DNA from: Thermomonas flagellata
GTDB taxonomy: Bacteria; Pseudomonadota; Gammaproteobacteria; Xanthomonadales; Xanthomonadaceae
Assembly: GCF_022419185.1 (NCBI RefSeq)
Contig: NZ_JAJOZK010000005.1
Coordinates: 124,001 to 188,000, forward strand
Length of the DNA stretch: 64,000 nt
Direction of reading: 5' to 3'
This document shows positions 18,650 to 27,201 of this stretch, one piece after another. Both the position numbers and the translations under genes were made by a program. A model generated the notes under the pieces. That model ran no database searches, was not told the origin of the DNA, and saw only the letters and a program-made list of their open reading frames with translations. Each line of letters begins with the position of its first letter. Position 1 is the stretch's first letter.

Positions 18650-18753
18650 GCGCGAACTCCCCCACCCCCTGTCGGCCCGATTCTATGGCAGATGCGACCC
18701 GTCGGCGCCGGCATAATCCACCGCCCGTCCGAAACCTCGATGGAGTGCACGCA

Positions 18754-20115
18754 ATGGCCCGGATCCGCCGCTGGCTCGCGCTCGCCCTGGCCTGGCTCGC
18801 CTGCGGCTCGGCCGCGGCCGCCTGCGTGCCGGTCTACGTGGAGGCCGGGCTGCCGCTTCCGCGGGTGCGCGCGGACGCCGGCCCCGGCTGCCTGGCCCCG
18901 CAGCGGGTGCCGGCCGCGCTGGGACAGTCCGCGCAGCCGCGCATCCTGCTCTTGGCCGATCCGCAGCCGAAATCCGCGCAGGACATGGACTACCTGCGGC
19001 GCGACATCGTCGCCCCGCTGCAGGGCCGCCACGGCGCTGCGCTCGGGCTGGTGCTCGGCGACGTCGTCGACGATCGCCCGGACCTGTATCCGGCGGTGCG
19101 CGGGGTGCTCGACGGGCTGGGCCTGCGCTGGCTGTACGTGCCGGGCAACCACGACATCGACCCCGGCGCGCGCGAAGATGCCGGGTCGCTGACGCACTTC
19201 CAGCACGAACTGGGCCCGGACACCTTCGCTTGGCTGGCGCCGCAGGCCAGCATCATCGGGCTGGACGACGTGATCGCCCAGCCCGGGCACACCCCGGCCT
19301 ACACCGGCGGCCTGCGCGCGGACCAGTTCGCCTTCCTCGAACACCTGCTGCCACTGCTGCCGAAGGATCGCCTGCTGGTGGTGGCGCTGCACATCCCGCT
19401 GTTCGAGGAGCCCAGCCGCGACAGCTTCCGCGACGCCGACCGCGCGCGCCTGTTCGCGCTGCTGGCGCCGTTCCCGCACGTGCTGGTGCTCAGCGGGCAT
19501 ACCCACACCCTGCGCCGCACCGCGCATGCCGCCGAGTCCGGCTGGTCGGGCGCGGCGCCGCTGCCGGAATTCAACGTCGGTGCCGCCAGCGGCGCGTACT
19601 GGTCCGGGGTCAAGGACGCCGCCGGCATCCCGGACGCCACCATGGCCGACGGCACCCCGAACGGTTATGCGGTGCTGACGGTCAAGCCGGGCGGCGACTA
19701 CGCCCTGGCCTGGCACGCCGCGCGCGATCCGGACGATGCGCAGATCGGCCTATGGGCGCCGAAGGTGCTGCGGCGCGGCGCCTATCCCGCGTGGGGTGTG
19801 TATGCCAACGTGTACATGGGCGATGCCGACACCCGGGTCGAATACCGGGTGGATGGCGGCGAGTGGCGGCCGATGCAGAAGGTGCTGCGCCCGGATCCGC
19901 GCCTGCTGGCGGAGAACGCCCGCGACGACGAGGCGGCGGCGCTGCGCGGCTACGACCGCTCGCCGGAGGCGGAGGTCTCGCCGCATCTGTGGCGCGCTGC
20001 GCTGCCGACCACACTTGCCGCGGGCGAGCACCAGGTCGAGGTGCGCGCCTGGCTGCCGTGGGGCGGCCCGGTCAGCGCCCACACCCGCTACCGGCTGGAG
20101 GAGGCCACGCCCTGA
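18754..20115 (+). CDS. Secreted calcineurin-like metallophosphoesterase
   Basis: This 453-residue protein has a Sec signal peptide (about 1-23, ending in SAAAA). Metal-binding motifs are ADPQ in place of the usual DxH, then GDVVDD, GNHD, HIPL and GHTHT, so a two-metal centre is likely. After about residue 300 comes a separate beta-rich C-terminal domain, as in phosphoesterases with the MetallophosC domain. It probably hydrolyses phosphoesters in the periplasm; the substrate is unknown. GGAG at 18742-18745 lies 8 nt before the ATG. Confidence 0.82.
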   Translation: MARIRRWLALALAWLACGSAAAACVPVYVEAGLPLPRVRADAGPGCLAPQRVPAALGQSAQPRILLLADPQPKSAQDMDYLRRDIVAPLQGRHGAALGLVLGDVVDDRPDLYPAVRGVLDGLGLRWLYVPGNHDIDPGAREDAGSLTHFQHELGPDTFAWLAPQASIIGLDDVIAQPGHTPAYTGGLRADQFAFLEHLLPLLPKDRLLVVALHIPLFEEPSRDSFRDADRARLFALLAPFPHVLVLSGHTHTLRRTAHAAESGWSGAAPLPEFNVGAASGAYWSGVKDAAGIPDATMADGTPNGYAVLTVKPGGDYALAWHAARDPDDAQIGLWAPKVLRRGAYPAWGVYANVYMGDADTRVEYRVDGGEWRPMQKVLRPDPRLLAENARDDEAAALRGYDRSPEAEVSPHLWRAALPTTLAAGEHQVEVRAWLPWGGPVSAHTRYRLEEATP

Positions 20116-20120
20116 CCCGT

Positions 20121-20160
20121 GCGCACGGCCCGGCCGTGCGCGCCGGGGGTCTGCTCCCCC
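20121..20160. terminator. Tandem hairpins between convergent genes
   Basis: A perfect 10-bp repeat (20121-20130 with 20132-20141) is followed by GGGGG-TCTGCT-CCCCC. There is no T-run. It probably separates the phosphoesterase from the convergent mtn genes. The rest of 20161-20277 shows no gene. Confidence 0.35.
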
Positions 20161-20277
20161 CGTCCGTGGTTCGACAGGCGCAGCACGAACGGTGGTGCGG
20201 CCACGAGCGGGGGTGCGGGTCGCGAACGGAGAGGCAAGCCGCGAACGGGAACGGCCCGGGGATACCGGCCGTCTGCC

Positions 20278-20973
20278 TCAGGGCGCGATCTGCGCGAACG
20301 ATTCCGCGCGCGGGTGGCCGTGGGCGGCCTCGCCCAGCCGCGGCTGCGGATAGTCCTGCGCGCGGTCGAGCAGGGTGGTGCGCATCCCGGCGGCGCGCGC
20401 GGCGTCCAGTTCCTCCACCACGTCGGACAGGAACAGCACCGTCTCCGGCGCCTGCCCGAGGCGCGCGGCGATCGCACGGTAGCTGGCGGCCTCGCGCTTG
20501 CCGCCGACCTCGGTGTCGAAGAACCCGGCGAACAGCGGGGTCAGGTCGCCGGCCTCGGTGTGCGAGAACAGCAGCTTCTGCGCCGGCACCGAGCCGGAGG
20601 AATACACCGCCAGCCGGTGCCCGGCCGCACGCCAGCCCTGCAGCGCCGGCAGCACGTCGGGATAGAGCGGGGCGGTGAAGTCGCCCTCGCGGTAGCCGGC
20701 CTCCCACACCAGGCCCTGCAGCGCCTTCAGCGCAGTGTGCTTGCGGTCCTCGTCGATCCAGCCCTGCAGGGTCTCGGCGATCACCGCGTCGTCGCAGGTA
20801 CCGGCGGCGATCTCGATGGCCACCGCGTCCAGCCAGCGGCGCACGGCAGGTTCCTGCCCGTGCGCGCGGATGAAGCCCGGCAGGCGCGCGCGCGCGTAGG
20901 GGAAGAGCACCTCGCGCACGAATGCGATCGGCGAGGTGGTGCCCTCGATGTCGGTCAGGACCGTGCGGCTCAC
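20278..20973 (-). CDS. mtnC: Enolase-phosphatase MtnC (acireductone synthase)
   Basis: MtnC both enolises and dephosphorylates 2,3-diketo-5-methylthiopentyl-1-phosphate to acireductone in the methionine salvage pathway. The 231 residues carry HAD motifs: [12 protein letters not shown] (nucleophile Asp), [13 protein letters not shown] (Ser motif II), the Lys in GGKREAASY, and FLSDVVEEL (motif IV). The GTG start at 20973 overlaps the mtnD stop as GTGA, so translation is probably coupled. Confidence 0.93.
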   Translation of the reverse strand: MSRTVLTDIEGTTSPIAFVREVLFPYARARLPGFIRAHGQEPAVRRWLDAVAIEIAAGTCDDAVIAETLQGWIDEDRKHTALKALQGLVWEAGYREGDFTAPLYPDVLPALQGWRAAGHRLAVYSSGSVPAQKLLFSHTEAGDLTPLFAGFFDTEVGGKREAASYRAIAARLGQAPETVLFLSDVVEELDAARAAGMRTTLLDRAQDYPQPRLGEAAHGHPRAESFAQIAP

Positions 20974-21527
20974 GCGGCCTGGCCCGGCTCGTAGCGCGGG
21001 AAGCGCTGCGCGATGTCGGTGCCGGTGAAGTGGCCGACCCAGCCGTCCGGGGTGGTGAAGAAGCGGATCGCCACGAAGCTGGGTGCCGGGCCCATGTCGA
21101 ACCAGTGGGTCATCCCGTCCGGCACCGAGATCAGGTCGCCGGCCTCGCACAGCACCTCGTATACCTTGCCGCCCACGTGCAGCGTGAACAGCCCGCTGCC
21201 GGCCACGAAGAAGCGCACTTCGTCTTCCTTGTGGAAGTGCTCGTCGAGGAACTTGGCGCGCAGCGCCTCGCGGTTGGGGTTGTCGGGCGCGATGCTGACC
21301 ACGTCCACGCTCTTGAAGCCGTGCGCGGCCACCAGGCGGTCGATGTCGGCGCGGTAGGCGGCCAGGATCGCCTCTGGGGCGTCGCCCGGCCGGACCGGAT
21401 GCGCCGGTTGCCAGCGTTCCAGGTGGACGCCGATGCCCGCCAGCTCGGCCGCCATCGTGGGGAAGTCGTGGGTGCTCAGGCGCGGGGTTTCCGGCGCCTG
21501 GTCGTCGAAGATGCGCAAACGGCTCAT
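20970..21527 (-). CDS. mtnD: Acireductone dioxygenase MtnD
   Basis: MtnD oxidises acireductone with O2; the Fe form yields the methionine precursor 2-keto-4-methylthiobutyrate and formate. The 185-residue cupin contains [13 protein letters not shown], the His-x-His-x4-Glu metal triad, and the distal His in GMTHWFDMG. The start MSRLRIFD is preceded by GGGAGGAT. It lies between mtnB (upstream) and mtnC (overlapping). Confidence 0.94.
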   Translation of the reverse strand: MSRLRIFDDQAPETPRLSTHDFPTMAAELAGIGVHLERWQPAHPVRPGDAPEAILAAYRADIDRLVAAHGFKSVDVVSIAPDNPNREALRAKFLDEHFHKEDEVRFFVAGSGLFTLHVGGKVYEVLCEAGDLISVPDGMTHWFDMGPAPSFVAIRFFTTPDGWVGHFTGTDIAQRFPRYEPGQAA

Positions 21528-21546
21528 GGCGATCCTCCCGGCAACG

Positions 21547-22185
21547 TCAGCGCGCGCCCAGGCGGCGCATGTCCAACTCACAGCCGAGCATGAATTCGAA
21601 CGCGTCCAGGTGCCGGCGCGCTTCGTTGATGTCGCGGCCCCAGGCGTACAGGCCGTGGCCGGCGATCAGGTAGCCCCAGGTGTGCGGATGCTCGAGCACC
21701 GCATCCACGCTGGCGGTCAGCACGTCCATGTCCTGCGCGTTCGGCACCACCGGCAGGTCCACCTCGGCCTCGTGGGTGGTATGCCCGCGCAGGGCCTTGA
21801 ACAGCTCGTAGCCGCGCAGCCGCACCCGGCCGGCGTCGGCATACAGCAGCCCGGCGATGGTCTGGTTCGGGGAGTGGGTATGCAGCACCGCCCCGACCTC
21901 CGGGAAGCGGCGGTACAGGTGGGTGTGCAGCGCGGCCTCGGCGGACGGCCGGTGGTGGGTGGCGACCGGATTGTTGGCCATGTCCACCACCATGATGTCG
22001 GCTTCGGTCAGGCGCCCCTTGTCCTTGCCGGAGATGGTGATCGCCGCGTGCTCCGGGCTCATCCGGATCGAGAAGTTGCCGGCGGTGGCGGGGGTCCAGC
22101 CCTTGGCCGCCAGCTCGCGGGTGTGCTGGATGATCTGCGCGGCGCAGCCGGCGAACAGGGTGTGGTCGAAGGCGGGGGTCTGCAT
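21547..22185 (-). CDS. mtnB: Methylthioribulose-1-phosphate dehydratase MtnB
   Basis: MtnB dehydrates 5-methylthioribulose-1-phosphate in methionine salvage. The 212-residue class II aldolase/adducin fold has the zinc ligands in [11 protein letters not shown] and AGHGLYAWG, and the substrate-loop sequence TAGNFSIR. It is first of the mtnB-mtnD-mtnC set. No MtnA isomerase or MTA phosphorylase is in this window. No Shine-Dalgarno is evident before the ATG, and a -10-like TATAGT sits 6 bp upstream, so the mRNA may be leaderless. Confidence 0.93.
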   Translation of the reverse strand: MQTPAFDHTLFAGCAAQIIQHTRELAAKGWTPATAGNFSIRMSPEHAAITISGKDKGRLTEADIMVVDMANNPVATHHRPSAEAALHTHLYRRFPEVGAVLHTHSPNQTIAGLLYADAGRVRLRGYELFKALRGHTTHEAEVDLPVVPNAQDMDVLTASVDAVLEHPHTWGYLIAGHGLYAWGRDINEARRHLDAFEFMLGCELDMRRLGAR

Positions 22186-22191
22186 GCGCCC

Positions 22192-22197
22192 ACTATA
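22192..22197 (-). promoter_or_regulatory. Possible -10 box for mtnB
   Basis: On the minus strand TATAGT lies 6 bp from the mtnB ATG. No good -35 is seen 17 bp upstream (TATCGG). If used, transcription would begin at or next to the start codon. Confidence 0.35.
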
Positions 22198-22263
22198 GCG
22201 GCCGCGGCGCGGTGCCGATATGACGATGCCTCATGCGCGCCTGCGCGTGCAGGCGGGCGTGGA

Positions 22264-22923
22264 TCAGTCGTCGCTGCGCTGCTGGCCGTAGTGGCGGAAC
22301 TTCTCCAGCACCCGCTGCATCTCCTCCGGCGGCAGGTCGCGGGTGGGGCCGACGCTGCGCGCCAGCAGGTACTGGCGGGCCAGGCTCTCGACCTCCTCGG
22401 CCAGCGCATAGGCCTCGGCCAGGGTGCGGCCGACCGCCACCTGGCCGTGGTTGGCCATCAGGCAGGCGCGCACGCCGCCGCCCAGCGCCGCCATGACGTT
22501 GGCCGACAGCTCCGGGGTACCGAAGGTGGCATAGGCCGCGCACGGGATGCGGTCGCCGCCCGCGACCGCGACCATGTAGTGGAACGGCGGGATCTCCAGC
22601 CCCAGGCAGGCCAGCGCGGTGGCGTGCGGAGAGTGCGCGTGCACCACCGCGTGCATGTCCGGGAAGGCGTTCAGGATGTCGACGTGGAAGCGCCATTCGC
22701 TGGACGGGATCAGTTGCCCCGGCGGGCAGCGGCCATCGGCCTCCAGCCATACGATGTCCTCCGGCTGCAGGCGGTCGTAGGCGCGCCCGGTCGGGGTGAT
22801 CAGCAGGCCGCCACGCCAGCGCAGGCTGGCATTGCCGGACTTGTGCAGCGACAGCCCGCTGGCGTTCATCGCCCGGCAGTGGTCGATCAGGGACTGGCGG
22901 GCGGCGCGTTCGTGGTCCTGCAT
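22264..22923 (-). CDS. FucA-like class II aldolase
   Basis: This 219-residue protein has the full class II aldolase signature of L-fuculose-1-phosphate aldolase: SGNASLRW, the acid Glu in IPSSEWRFH, zinc ligands in HAHSPHATAL, and the third His in MANHGQVAVG. It lies about 80 bp upstream of mtnB on the same strand. Enzymes of this family (Ald2) cleave 5-deoxyribulose- or 5-methylthioribulose-1-phosphate in the DHAP shunt, so a salvage role is plausible. Fuculose phosphate cleavage is the alternative; no fucose genes are visible. Confidence 0.83.
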   Translation of the reverse strand: MQDHERAARQSLIDHCRAMNASGLSLHKSGNASLRWRGGLLITPTGRAYDRLQPEDIVWLEADGRCPPGQLIPSSEWRFHVDILNAFPDMHAVVHAHSPHATALACLGLEIPPFHYMVAVAGGDRIPCAAYATFGTPELSANVMAALGGGVRACLMANHGQVAVGRTLAEAYALAEEVESLARQYLLARSVGPTRDLPPEEMQRVLEKFRHYGQQRSDD

Positions 22924-23082
22924 GGCGGTCCGGGGCGGGGCGGGTGGCGTAGGATAGTCGAGCGCCGTTCAGCCGGGCCCGCCGGGGCCGCGGCAGGATG
23001 GCGCCGCAGCGCCATGGATGCCCCATAGGGTATGCTGGCCCGCGTGCCGAGCCCTCCACCCAGTCACCCGCCGAGGTTTGCC

Positions 23083-23406
23083 ATGACTGATCTGACCCGC
23101 CGCCGCTTCATGACCCTCGCCGCGGTCGCCACCGCCGCCGCCCCGCTGGCGCTGCGTTCGGCCCCCGCGCAGGCGCAGGCCGCGCAGCTGCCCAAGCTGT
23201 CGCCCACCGACACCGCCGCCAAGGCGCTGTCCTACACCGAGGACGCCAGCACGGTGAAGAACCCCGCGCACAAGCCGGGCAGCGACTGCGGCAACTGCAA
23301 CTTCTACAAGGGCGCCGCCGGTTCCGCCTACGGCCCCTGCCAGCTGTTCCCGAAGAACAGTGTGGCGTCCAAGGGCTGGTGCAGCGCCTGGGCCAAGAAG
23401 GCCTGA
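23083..23406 (+). CDS. High-potential iron-sulfur protein (HiPIP)
   Basis: This 107-residue periplasmic electron carrier has a Tat signal (TRRRFMTLAAVATAAAP, ending near AQA at about 31). Four cluster ligands are Cys69, Cys72, Cys86 and Cys100 (C-x2-C-x13-C-x13-C), the HiPIP pattern for a [4Fe-4S] centre. It probably shuttles electrons between the bc1 complex and a terminal oxidase. The ATG follows GAGG by 7 nt. It stands alone, with a strong terminator behind it. Confidence 0.93.
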   Translation: MTDLTRRRFMTLAAVATAAAPLALRSAPAQAQAAQLPKLSPTDTAAKALSYTEDASTVKNPAHKPGSDCGNCNFYKGAAGSAYGPCQLFPKNSVASKGWCSAWAKKA

Positions 23407-23458
23407 CCTGCGCGCCGAGGCCGGCCGCGCCGCACGCGTGCCGGCCGTTCCCGCGAAT

Positions 23459-23488
23459 GCAAAAGCCCGGCCTTGGCCGGGCTTTTGC
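23459..23488. terminator. Bidirectional intrinsic terminator
   Basis: A 14-bp inverted repeat with outer A4/T4 arms (23459-23472 with 23475-23488) lies between the convergent HiPIP and permease genes. Either strand ends in a T-run after a GC stem. Confidence 0.8.
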
Positions 23489-23511
23489 GTTGACAGCGGC
23501 GGAGGCGCCGC

Positions 23512-25050
23512 TCAGGCCTGCGGGCCCTCGTGGAACGGCGGTTCCGGGTCGATCCGCGGCCCGCCCTGGGCGGCCAGATGGCCGCGCGCCAGCTCGCTGT
23601 GGCGGTAGCCGTACAGGGCATACACCGCCAACCCGATCACCGCCCAACCGAAGAACATGGCCAGGGTGTACAGCGACAGGTTGAGGAACAGCAGCAGGCA
23701 GCCGGCGATCGCCAGCGGGCCGACCACCCACACCAGCGGGGTGCGGAACGGACGGTGGCGGTGCGGATCCTTGACCCGCAGGATCATCACGCCCGCGGCC
23801 ACCGCCATGAAGGCGAACAGGGTGCCGGAGTTGGAGATGTCGGCGAGGATGCCGACCGGGAACATCGCGGCGAACAGCGCCACGAAGATGCCGGTGATCA
23901 GGGTCACCACGTGCGGGGTGTGGAACTTCGGGTGCACCCGCGACAGGAATTCGGGCAGCAGCCCGTCGCGCGACATGGTGAAGAAGATCCGGGTCTGGCC
24001 GTAGATCATCATCAGGATGACCGAGGGCAGGGCGAGCGCGGCCGCCAGCCCGATCGCGTTGCCCCAGCCGGGGAAGCCGAGCACCTTGAGCACGTGCGCC
24101 AGCGGCTCCTTGCTGCACACCAGCGCATCGGATCCGGCGCAGGCAGCGGCCAGTTCCGGGGTGCCCGGATGGTAGGCGACGCCCTGGGCATTGAACATCG
24201 GCTGCGCGCCGATCGCGCCGACCGCGCCGTAGCCGACCAGCAGGTAGAACACGGTGCACACCAGCAGCGAGCCGATCAGGCCGATCGGGATGTTGCGGTT
24301 GGGGTTCTCGGTCTCCTCGGCCGCGGTGGAGACGGCGTCGAAGCCCACATAGGCGAAGAAGATCGAGGCGGCGGCCCCGAGCACGCCGATGCCGCCCAGC
24401 GGGCTGCCCCAGCCGGTCGGGAAGAATGGGTGGAAATTGCTGTCCTTGGCGGCCGGCACCGCGATCACGATGAAGGCGGTCAGCGCGGCGACCTTGACCA
24501 GCACCAGGATGGCGTTGACCTTGGCCGATTTGGAGGTGCCGATCACCAGCAACCCGGTCACCACCAGCGCGATCAGGAATGCGAGCAGGTTGAACGCACC
24601 GCCGTCCATCGGCCCGGCCTTGAGCGCCGCCGGCAGTTCCAGCCCGGCGCTGGTCAGCAGCCCGTTCATGTAGCCCGACCAGCCGACCGAGACTGCACCG
24701 GCCGCGACCGCGTATTCCAGCACCAGCGCCCAGCCGACGATCCACGCCAGCGCCTCGCCCATCACGCCATAGGTGTAGGTGTAGGCCGAACCGGAGACCG
24801 GCACCATCGCCGCCAGCTCGGAATAGGCCAGCGCCGCCAGCGCGCACACCACGGCGGCGATCACGAACGCGATCATCATCGCCGGGCCGGCCTTCTGCCC
24901 GGCCTCGGCGGTCAGCACGAAGATGCCGGTGCCGATGATCGCGCCGATGCCCAGCAATGTGAGCTGGAACGCGCCGAGCTGGCGCTTGAGCGATTTCTTC
25001 TCGGCCGTCTCGAGGATCTTGTCGAGCGGCTTGACGCGCTGGAACAGCAT
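23512..25050 (-). CDS. APC-family amino acid permease (cationic amino acid type)
   Basis: This 512-residue inner-membrane transporter has 12 or more hydrophobic helices. The APC signature GIGAIIGTGIFVLTAEAGQ forms helix 1, and FFAYVGFDAVSTAAEETENP is typical of the cationic amino acid transporter branch. The hydrophilic N-terminus (LDKILETAEKKSLKRQLGAF) also matches that branch. The exact substrate cannot be read from sequence. It is a single-gene unit, divergent from the NUDIX gene. Confidence 0.88.
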   Translation of the reverse strand: MLFQRVKPLDKILETAEKKSLKRQLGAFQLTLLGIGAIIGTGIFVLTAEAGQKAGPAMMIAFVIAAVVCALAALAYSELAAMVPVSGSAYTYTYGVMGEALAWIVGWALVLEYAVAAGAVSVGWSGYMNGLLTSAGLELPAALKAGPMDGGAFNLLAFLIALVVTGLLVIGTSKSAKVNAILVLVKVAALTAFIVIAVPAAKDSNFHPFFPTGWGSPLGGIGVLGAAASIFFAYVGFDAVSTAAEETENPNRNIPIGLIGSLLVCTVFYLLVGYGAVGAIGAQPMFNAQGVAYHPGTPELAAACAGSDALVCSKEPLAHVLKVLGFPGWGNAIGLAAALALPSVILMMIYGQTRIFFTMSRDGLLPEFLSRVHPKFHTPHVVTLITGIFVALFAAMFPVGILADISNSGTLFAFMAVAAGVMILRVKDPHRHRPFRTPLVWVVGPLAIAGCLLLFLNLSLYTLAMFFGWAVIGLAVYALYGYRHSELARGHLAAQGGPRIDPEPPFHEGPQA

Positions 25051-25199
25051 CCGAGTCTCCCCATCGAGTGGTGCGTGGACGGCGCCGCGGGCGCGGGCCG
25101 CAAGGGGCCGACCTTAAACGCCGGCCGCGGCCGGCACAAGCACCCGCTGGCCGCCCGGCGATAATCGGCGCCCTTTCCGCCACCGTCTTGCATTGCACC

Positions 25200-25751
25200 A
25201 TGGATGCCGCCGCGCTCGCCGCCGAGTTCGAGGACTACGCCCGCCGCCATCCGGACGAGCGCGCGACCGTGGCGCTGTTTGAGGCCCTGCTCGCCGATCC
25301 GCAGGATCCGTTCCGCCGCGAGCGCCTGGCCGGGCATTTCACCGCCTCGTGCTGGCTGGTCGATCGCGTCGGCACCCGGGTGCTGCTCACCCACCACCGC
25401 AAGCTCGGTGCCTGGCTGCAGCTGGGTGGACATGCGGATGGCGAGCGCGACCTCGCTCGCGCGGCGCTGCGCGAGGCCGAGGAGGAATCCGGCCTGCCCG
25501 GGCTGCGCCTCGTGCCTGGCATCTTCGACCTCGACCGCCACTGGATCCCGGAGCACAAGGGCGTGCCCGCGCACTGGCACTACGACGTGCGCTATGTCGT
25601 GCGCGCCGGTGCGGAGGAGCGCTACGTGGTCAGCCCGGAATCGCTGGACCTGGCCTGGCGGCCGATCGCCGCGCTCGCCGGCGATCCGCAGGCCGACGCC
25701 TCGCTGCGGCGGATGGCGGGCAAGTGGCTGGCGCTGCACGCAACGCGGTGA
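25200..25751 (+). CDS. NUDIX hydrolase
   Basis: This 183-residue protein has a NUDIX box GGHADGERDLARAALREAEE followed by ESGL. The arrangement is one residue shorter before the first Glu and one longer after it than the MutT consensus, as in a known subfamily, and the catalytic REAEE core is intact. An N-terminal helical extension (residues 1-40) is also typical of that subfamily. The substrate is unknown. The ATG at 25200 is used; the in-frame opening upstream lacks conservation. Confidence 0.87.
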   Translation: MDAAALAAEFEDYARRHPDERATVALFEALLADPQDPFRRERLAGHFTASCWLVDRVGTRVLLTHHRKLGAWLQLGGHADGERDLARAALREAEEESGLPGLRLVPGIFDLDRHWIPEHKGVPAHWHYDVRYVVRAGAEERYVVSPESLDLAWRPIAALAGDPQADASLRRMAGKWLALHATR

Positions 25752-25795
25752 GACGCGCAGGGCGAAGGGCGAGCGGCGCGCGGATCCTGGCGGAC

Positions 25796-25816
25796 GCCCC
25801 CCCGCACAGGGGGGGC
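25796..25816. terminator. GC hairpin between convergent genes
   Basis: An 8-bp repeat (25796-25803 with 25809-25816) made of C and G runs lies between the NUDIX gene and serA. No T-run is present, so it is weakly supported. Confidence 0.35.
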
Positions 25817-25828
25817 CAAGGCTTCCCC

Positions 25829-27073
25829 TCAGTAGAGCACGCGGGTGCGCAGGGTGCCGGGGATGGCCGCCAGCGCCGCGCGCAGCTCGCTGGCCTGGGC
25901 GTCGTCGGCGCTGACGTCGATCACCACGTAGCCCACCTGCGGGTCGGTGCGCAGGAACTGGCCGTCGATGTTGATGCCGCGCGCCCCGAACACCTCGTTG
26001 ATGCGCGACAGCACGCCCGGCACGTTGCGGTGGATGTGCAGCAGGCGGTGGCTGCCGGCGTGCTCGGGCAGGGTGACCTCCGGGAAGTTGACCGCGGTCA
26101 GCGTGCTGCCGTTGTCGCTGTAGCGCACCAGCTTGGCGGCGACCTCGATCCCGATGTTGTCCTGCGCCTCCAGCGTGCTGCCGCCCACGTGCGGGGTCAG
26201 GATCACGTTGTCGAGCCCGCGCAGCGGGGACTGGAAGGCCTCGTCGTTGCCCTGCGGTTCGTGCGGGAACACGTCCACCGCGGCGCCGCCGAGATGGCCG
26301 CGGCGCAGGGCGTCGGCGAGCGCCTCGACGTCCACCACAGTGCCGCGCGCGGCGTTGATCAGGTGCGCGCCGGGCTTCATCCGCGCCAGCTGTGCGGCGC
26401 CGATCATCCAGCGGGTCGCCGCGGTCTCCGGGACATGCAGGGTCACCACGTCCGCCTGCGCCAGCAGGTCGTCGAGGTCGCGCGCCGGGCGTGCGTTGCC
26501 GAGCGCGAGCTTGGTCTGGATGTCGTGGAACAGCACCTGCATGCCGAGCGCCTCGGCCAGCACCCCGACCTGGGTGCCGATGTGGCCGTAGCCGACGATG
26601 CCGAGCACCTTGCCGCGCGCCTCATGGCTGCCGGCGGCGCTCTTGTTCCAGCCGCCGGCATGGCACTGCGCCGACTTCTGCGGGATCCCGCGCAGCAGCA
26701 TCACCGCTTCGGCCACCACCAGCTCGGCGACCGAGCGGGTGTTGGAGTAGGGCGCGTTGAACACCGGGATGCCGGCCAGCTCCGCCGCCTGCAGGTCGAC
26801 CTGGTTGGTGCCGATGCAGAAGCAGCCGATCGCCAGCAGCCGGCGCGCCTCCGCCAGCACGTCGGCACTGAGCTGGGTGCGCGAGCGGATGCCGATGAAG
26901 TGGGCGTCGGCGATCGCGCGCCGCAGCTCGGCCTCCGGCAGCGCCTTGGGATGGCTGACGACATTGCTGTAGCCGGCCGCCTGGAACGTCTCCACGGCGC
27001 TGCGGCTGATGCCTTCGAGCAGCAGGATGCGGATGTCCTGCTTGGGGTAGGAGGTCCTGCGGGGGGTCGCCAT
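25829..27073 (-). CDS. serA: D-3-phosphoglycerate dehydrogenase SerA
   Basis: SerA catalyses the first step of serine synthesis. The 414 residues show a substrate-domain loop GCFCIGTNQVDL, NAD-binding GIVGYGHIGTQVG, catalytic Arg in NAARGTVVD, and catalytic His in ILTPHVGGSTLEAQ. A C-terminal ACT domain (HRNVPGVLSRINEVF onward) normally mediates serine feedback. The length matches the E. coli type, which can also reduce 2-oxoglutarate to D-2-hydroxyglutarate. It is divergent from the dehydrogenase that probably recycles that product. Confidence 0.95.
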   Translation of the reverse strand: MATPRRTSYPKQDIRILLLEGISRSAVETFQAAGYSNVVSHPKALPEAELRRAIADAHFIGIRSRTQLSADVLAEARRLLAIGCFCIGTNQVDLQAAELAGIPVFNAPYSNTRSVAELVVAEAVMLLRGIPQKSAQCHAGGWNKSAAGSHEARGKVLGIVGYGHIGTQVGVLAEALGMQVLFHDIQTKLALGNARPARDLDDLLAQADVVTLHVPETAATRWMIGAAQLARMKPGAHLINAARGTVVDVEALADALRRGHLGGAAVDVFPHEPQGNDEAFQSPLRGLDNVILTPHVGGSTLEAQDNIGIEVAAKLVRYSDNGSTLTAVNFPEVTLPEHAGSHRLLHIHRNVPGVLSRINEVFGARGINIDGQFLRTDPQVGYVVIDVSADDAQASELRAALAAIPGTLRTRVLY

Positions 27074-27201
27074 GGGCAGGGGCTGATACGGGGCGGGGTA
27101 GCGCGAGTGTGCCAGTTTCCGGCCGCGTGTTGCTGCGCTGCCGCACTGGACGCCTGCCGGCGGCGGTGGCAGGCTCGCCCCAACCCCGCTGGATCGCCGC
27201 G

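Noticed and set aside
18754-20115. Broken phosphoesterase because DxH is DPQ
   Set aside because: The remaining metal motifs are intact, and DPQ appears to be usual for phosphoesterases with this type of C-terminal domain.
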